A stretch of DNA of 64,000 nucleotides from Streptomonospora nanhaiensis (GTDB taxonomy: Bacteria; Actinomycetota; Actinomycetes; Streptosporangiales; Streptosporangiaceae). This document shows positions 62,393 through 64,000 of the stretch, piece after piece. Under the pieces are notes generated by a model, which was not told the origin of the DNA, ran no database searches, and saw only the letters and a list, made by a program, of their open reading frames with translations. The stretch covers positions 2,790,001-2,854,000 of the forward strand of contig NZ_JACCFO010000001.1 in NCBI RefSeq assembly GCF_013410565.1. Direction: 5' to 3'. Each line of letters begins with the position of its first letter. Position 1 is the first letter of the stretch. The translations under genes and the position numbers were made by a program.

Positions 62393-63277
62393 ATGAGCGC
62401 ACCGCCTCTTACCGGCTCCCTGCCGACCCTGGACGCCGCCGACGCCGAGACCTACGCCGCCTGGTTCGCCTGCCTGGCCGAACCCGCCCGGGTGCGGCTG
62501 CTGCACACGGTCGCCACCGCCCCCGGAGCGGTGACGGTGGGCGAACTCGCCGACGCGCTCGGCCTGCGCCAGCCCACGGTCTCCCACCACCTCCGCAAGC
62601 TGGCCGAGGCCGGGTTCGTCACCCTGACCAAGTCCGGCACCTCCACCCGCGTCATGGTCAACCCCGACTGCTGCAGCGGCCTGCCGCACGCCGCCGACGC
62701 CGTGATGGGCCTGCTGGCCGCCCGGCCGTGCTGCCCCGCCGACCTGCCGGCCGACGTCGCGGTACGCGCCATGGCCGACACCGACTTCCCCGCCGTGCTG
62801 CGGATCTACGCCGAGGGCATCGCCACCGGCAACGCCACGTTCGAGACCGAGACCCCCTCGGCGGAGGCCCTCGACGCCAAGTGGCTGCCCGGCCACCGCT
62901 GGGTCGCCGAGATCGACGGCGAGGTCGTGGGCTGGGCCGCCGCCACCCCCGTCTCCAGCCGCCCCGTCTACGCGGGGGTGGCCGAGACCTCCATCTACGT
63001 CTCGTCCGCCGCGCGCGGGCGCGGCGTGGGCAAGGTCCTGCTCCACCGCCAGGTCACCGCCGCCGACTCCGGGGGCCTGTGGACCCTGCAGACCGCGATC
63101 TTCCCCGAGAACAAGGCCAGCCTCGCCCTCCACCACAGCGCGGGGTTCCGCACGCTGGGGGTGCGCGAGCGCATCGGGCGCCACCACGGGGTCTGGCGCG
63201 ACACCGTGATGCTGGAGCGCCGCCGCGACGACACCCGCGCCGCCGGCGACTCCGGCACCGCCGAGGGCGGGTGCTGA
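62393..63277 (+). CDS. ArsR-ArsN fusion: arsenic-responsive repressor joined to a PAT-like N-acetyltransferase
   Basis: This 294-residue protein has two domains. Residues 15-115 are ArsR-like: WFACLAEPARVRLLHTV, then GELADALGLRQPTVSHHLRKLAEAGFVTL. Vicinal cysteine pairs C93-C94 and C113-C114 suit trivalent arsenic sensing. Residues 120-280 are a GNAT of the phosphinothricin acetyltransferase/ArsN1 type: VRAMADTDFPAVLRIYAEGIATGNATFETETPS, AETSIYVSSAARGRGVGKVLLHRQV, IFPENKASLALHHSAGFRTLGVRERIGRHHGVWRDTVMLER. ArsN1 acetylates the organoarsenical antibiotic arsinothricin. The ATG at 62393 lies 9 bp after an operator, so the message may be leaderless. Confidence 0.9.
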   Translation: MSAPPLTGSLPTLDAADAETYAAWFACLAEPARVRLLHTVATAPGAVTVGELADALGLRQPTVSHHLRKLAEAGFVTLTKSGTSTRVMVNPDCCSGLPHAADAVMGLLAARPCCPADLPADVAVRAMADTDFPAVLRIYAEGIATGNATFETETPSAEALDAKWLPGHRWVAEIDGEVVGWAAATPVSSRPVYAGVAETSIYVSSAARGRGVGKVLLHRQVTAADSGGLWTLQTAIFPENKASLALHHSAGFRTLGVRERIGRHHGVWRDTVMLERRRDDTRAAGDSGTAEGGC

Positions 63278-63326
63278 CCCCGCCGCCCCGCCCGCCCGCG
63301 CGGCGGCGGGGCGGGCGTACCCGGGG

Positions 63327-63719
63327 TCACACCGAGACCAGGACGACGACCCCCGCGGCCAGCAGGAAGTCCAGCACGGCACAGAACTCCGCCAGCGGGC
63401 GGTGCACCACCCGGTCCGCCCGCCAGTGCACGACGTCCCAGGCCGCGTGGCCGAACAGCACCGCGGCCACCAGGTAGCCGGCGAAGGGCAGCCCGCCGTA
63501 CTCGGCGACCAGCACCACCGCCGCCACGGCCGCCGTCTGCGGCAACTGCCAGCGGTACAGGCCGGGGCGCAGCAGCCGCCCGTTGACGAGGCCGGCCACC
63601 GCCGTCACGGCGGCGAGCGGCCCCACCACCGCCGGGTAGCCGACGCCGAGGTACTCGGCGGCCTGCGCGAGGGCCAGCAGCACCAGCATGACCGGCCAGA
63701 CGGCGAGGGGCCGGCCCAC
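63327..63719 (-). CDS. Small membrane protein, unknown function, possibly 5'-truncated
   Basis: The 130-residue frame from GTG 63719 has four hydrophobic segments (WPVMLVLLALAQAAEYLGVGYPAVVG; VGPLAAVTAVAGLV; TAAVAAVVLVAEY; FCAVLDFLLAAGVVVLVSV). No family with known function is recognised. No ribosome site precedes the GTG, and the sequence upstream belongs to an apparently headless gene on the other strand. The start may therefore be lost at a junction near 63720. Confidence 0.62.
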   Translation of the reverse strand: MGRPLAVWPVMLVLLALAQAAEYLGVGYPAVVGPLAAVTAVAGLVNGRLLRPGLYRWQLPQTAAVAAVVLVAEYGGLPFAGYLVAAVLFGHAAWDVVHWRADRVVHRPLAEFCAVLDFLLAAGVVVLVSV

Positions 63720-63720
63720 G

Positions 63721-64000
63721 ACCGCCGAGCACCCCGCCGTCGCCGTGGACGCCGACCCGATCTACATCCGCGACGGCAACGTCGCCACCTCCGCCGGGGT
63801 CACCAGCGCCCTGGACCTGATGATCGCGTTCATCGAGGAGGACCACGGGCCGGAACTGGGGCGGCGGGTGGCGCGGGCGCTGGTGACCTATCTGCAGCGG
63901 CCCGGCAACCAGGCGCAGATCAGCATGTTCACCGCCCCCGCACCGGCCGGCCCCGACGTGGTGCGGCGGGTGACCGACCACGTCACCGCCAACATCGGGG
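63721..64000 (+). pseudogene. GlxA/AraC-type regulator fragment (DJ-1/PfpI domain), runs off the window
   Basis: From about 63724 the frame reads AEHPAVAVDADPIYIRDGNVATSAGVTSALDLMIAFIEEDHGPELGRRVARALVTYLQRPGNQAQ. This is the second half of the DJ-1/PfpI domain of GlxA-family AraC regulators, which precedes their C-terminal HTH. The first 120 or so residues expected upstream are absent; the bases there encode the opposite-strand membrane protein. In-frame ATG 63688 exists, but the extra residues do not resemble the family. The 3' end lies outside the window. Confidence 0.6.

Overview
This 64 kb window is the chromosome of a very GC-rich actinomycete. By eye third codon positions are almost all G or C, GTG and TTG starts are frequent, TTA codons are almost absent, and several gene orders are classic actinobacterial ones (metG-tatD-rpf-ksgA-ispE; ygfA/galU/glp/moaC/rimJ/glpR; pth-rplY-prs-glmU). 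A member of the Nocardiopsaceae or a related filamentous lineage fits, but genus is inference. There is no CRISPR array, insertion sequence or rRNA operon. Three tRNAs are present (Gln-UUG, Ala-CGC, Arg-CCU).

Region 1 (1-10.5 kb) is the end of an exopolysaccharide locus. It holds a PssD/Alg14-like subunit, a PssE/Alg13-like domain fused to a GT2 glycosyltransferase, a secreted GH26-like glycanase, a sulfotransferase, the ATP sulfurylase pair cysD/cysN, the PAP phosphatase cysQ and a polyprenyl-phosphate sugar-phosphate transferase. Together they suggest a polymer that is sulfated with PAPS made and recycled by genes of the same locus. A TetR/F420-type reductase pair with a duplicated operator sits inside it.

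Region 2 (10.7-41.8 kb) is mostly core genome: pth, rplY, prs, glmU, tRNA-Gln; a fatty-acid desaturase with a TetR regulator; a MarR regulator and an SGNH lipoprotein; a Uup-type ABC-F protein; a two-subunit transketolase divergent from a [2Fe-2S] SoxR-type regulator; then ispE, ksgA, rpf, tatD and metG interleaved with a membrane Ser/Thr kinase and a family III CoA transferase; a secDF fusion; rsmI and a protein O-mannosyltransferase; a cold-shock protein; a voltage-gated cation channel; and tatB.

Region 3 (41.8-53.8 kb) holds an unlisted 39-codon secreted-peptide gene with a TTA second codon, a gene-poor stretch, tRNA-Ala, the GlpR/Glp cell-division and molybdenum-cofactor cluster, galU, 5-FTHF cyclo-ligase, an FmdB zinc ribbon protein, an SAF protein, mscL with a zinc-ribbon tail, and an M15 peptidase with a coiled coil.

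Region 4 (53.8 kb to the end) looks like a variable island starting at tRNA-Arg(CCU). It has a decapitated HTH-regulator remnant, small unknown genes, a CxxCxGxG mini-protein translationally coupled to a PCMT-like peptide methyltransferase, then two arsenic modules. Module 1 is acr3-arsR with divergent arsC. Module 2 is a flavoprotein/MFS/flavoprotein operon divergent from an ArsR-ArsN fusion. Each module has its own set of three operator copies with the same 5-N6-5 architecture. The window ends at a junction between two apparently truncated genes.
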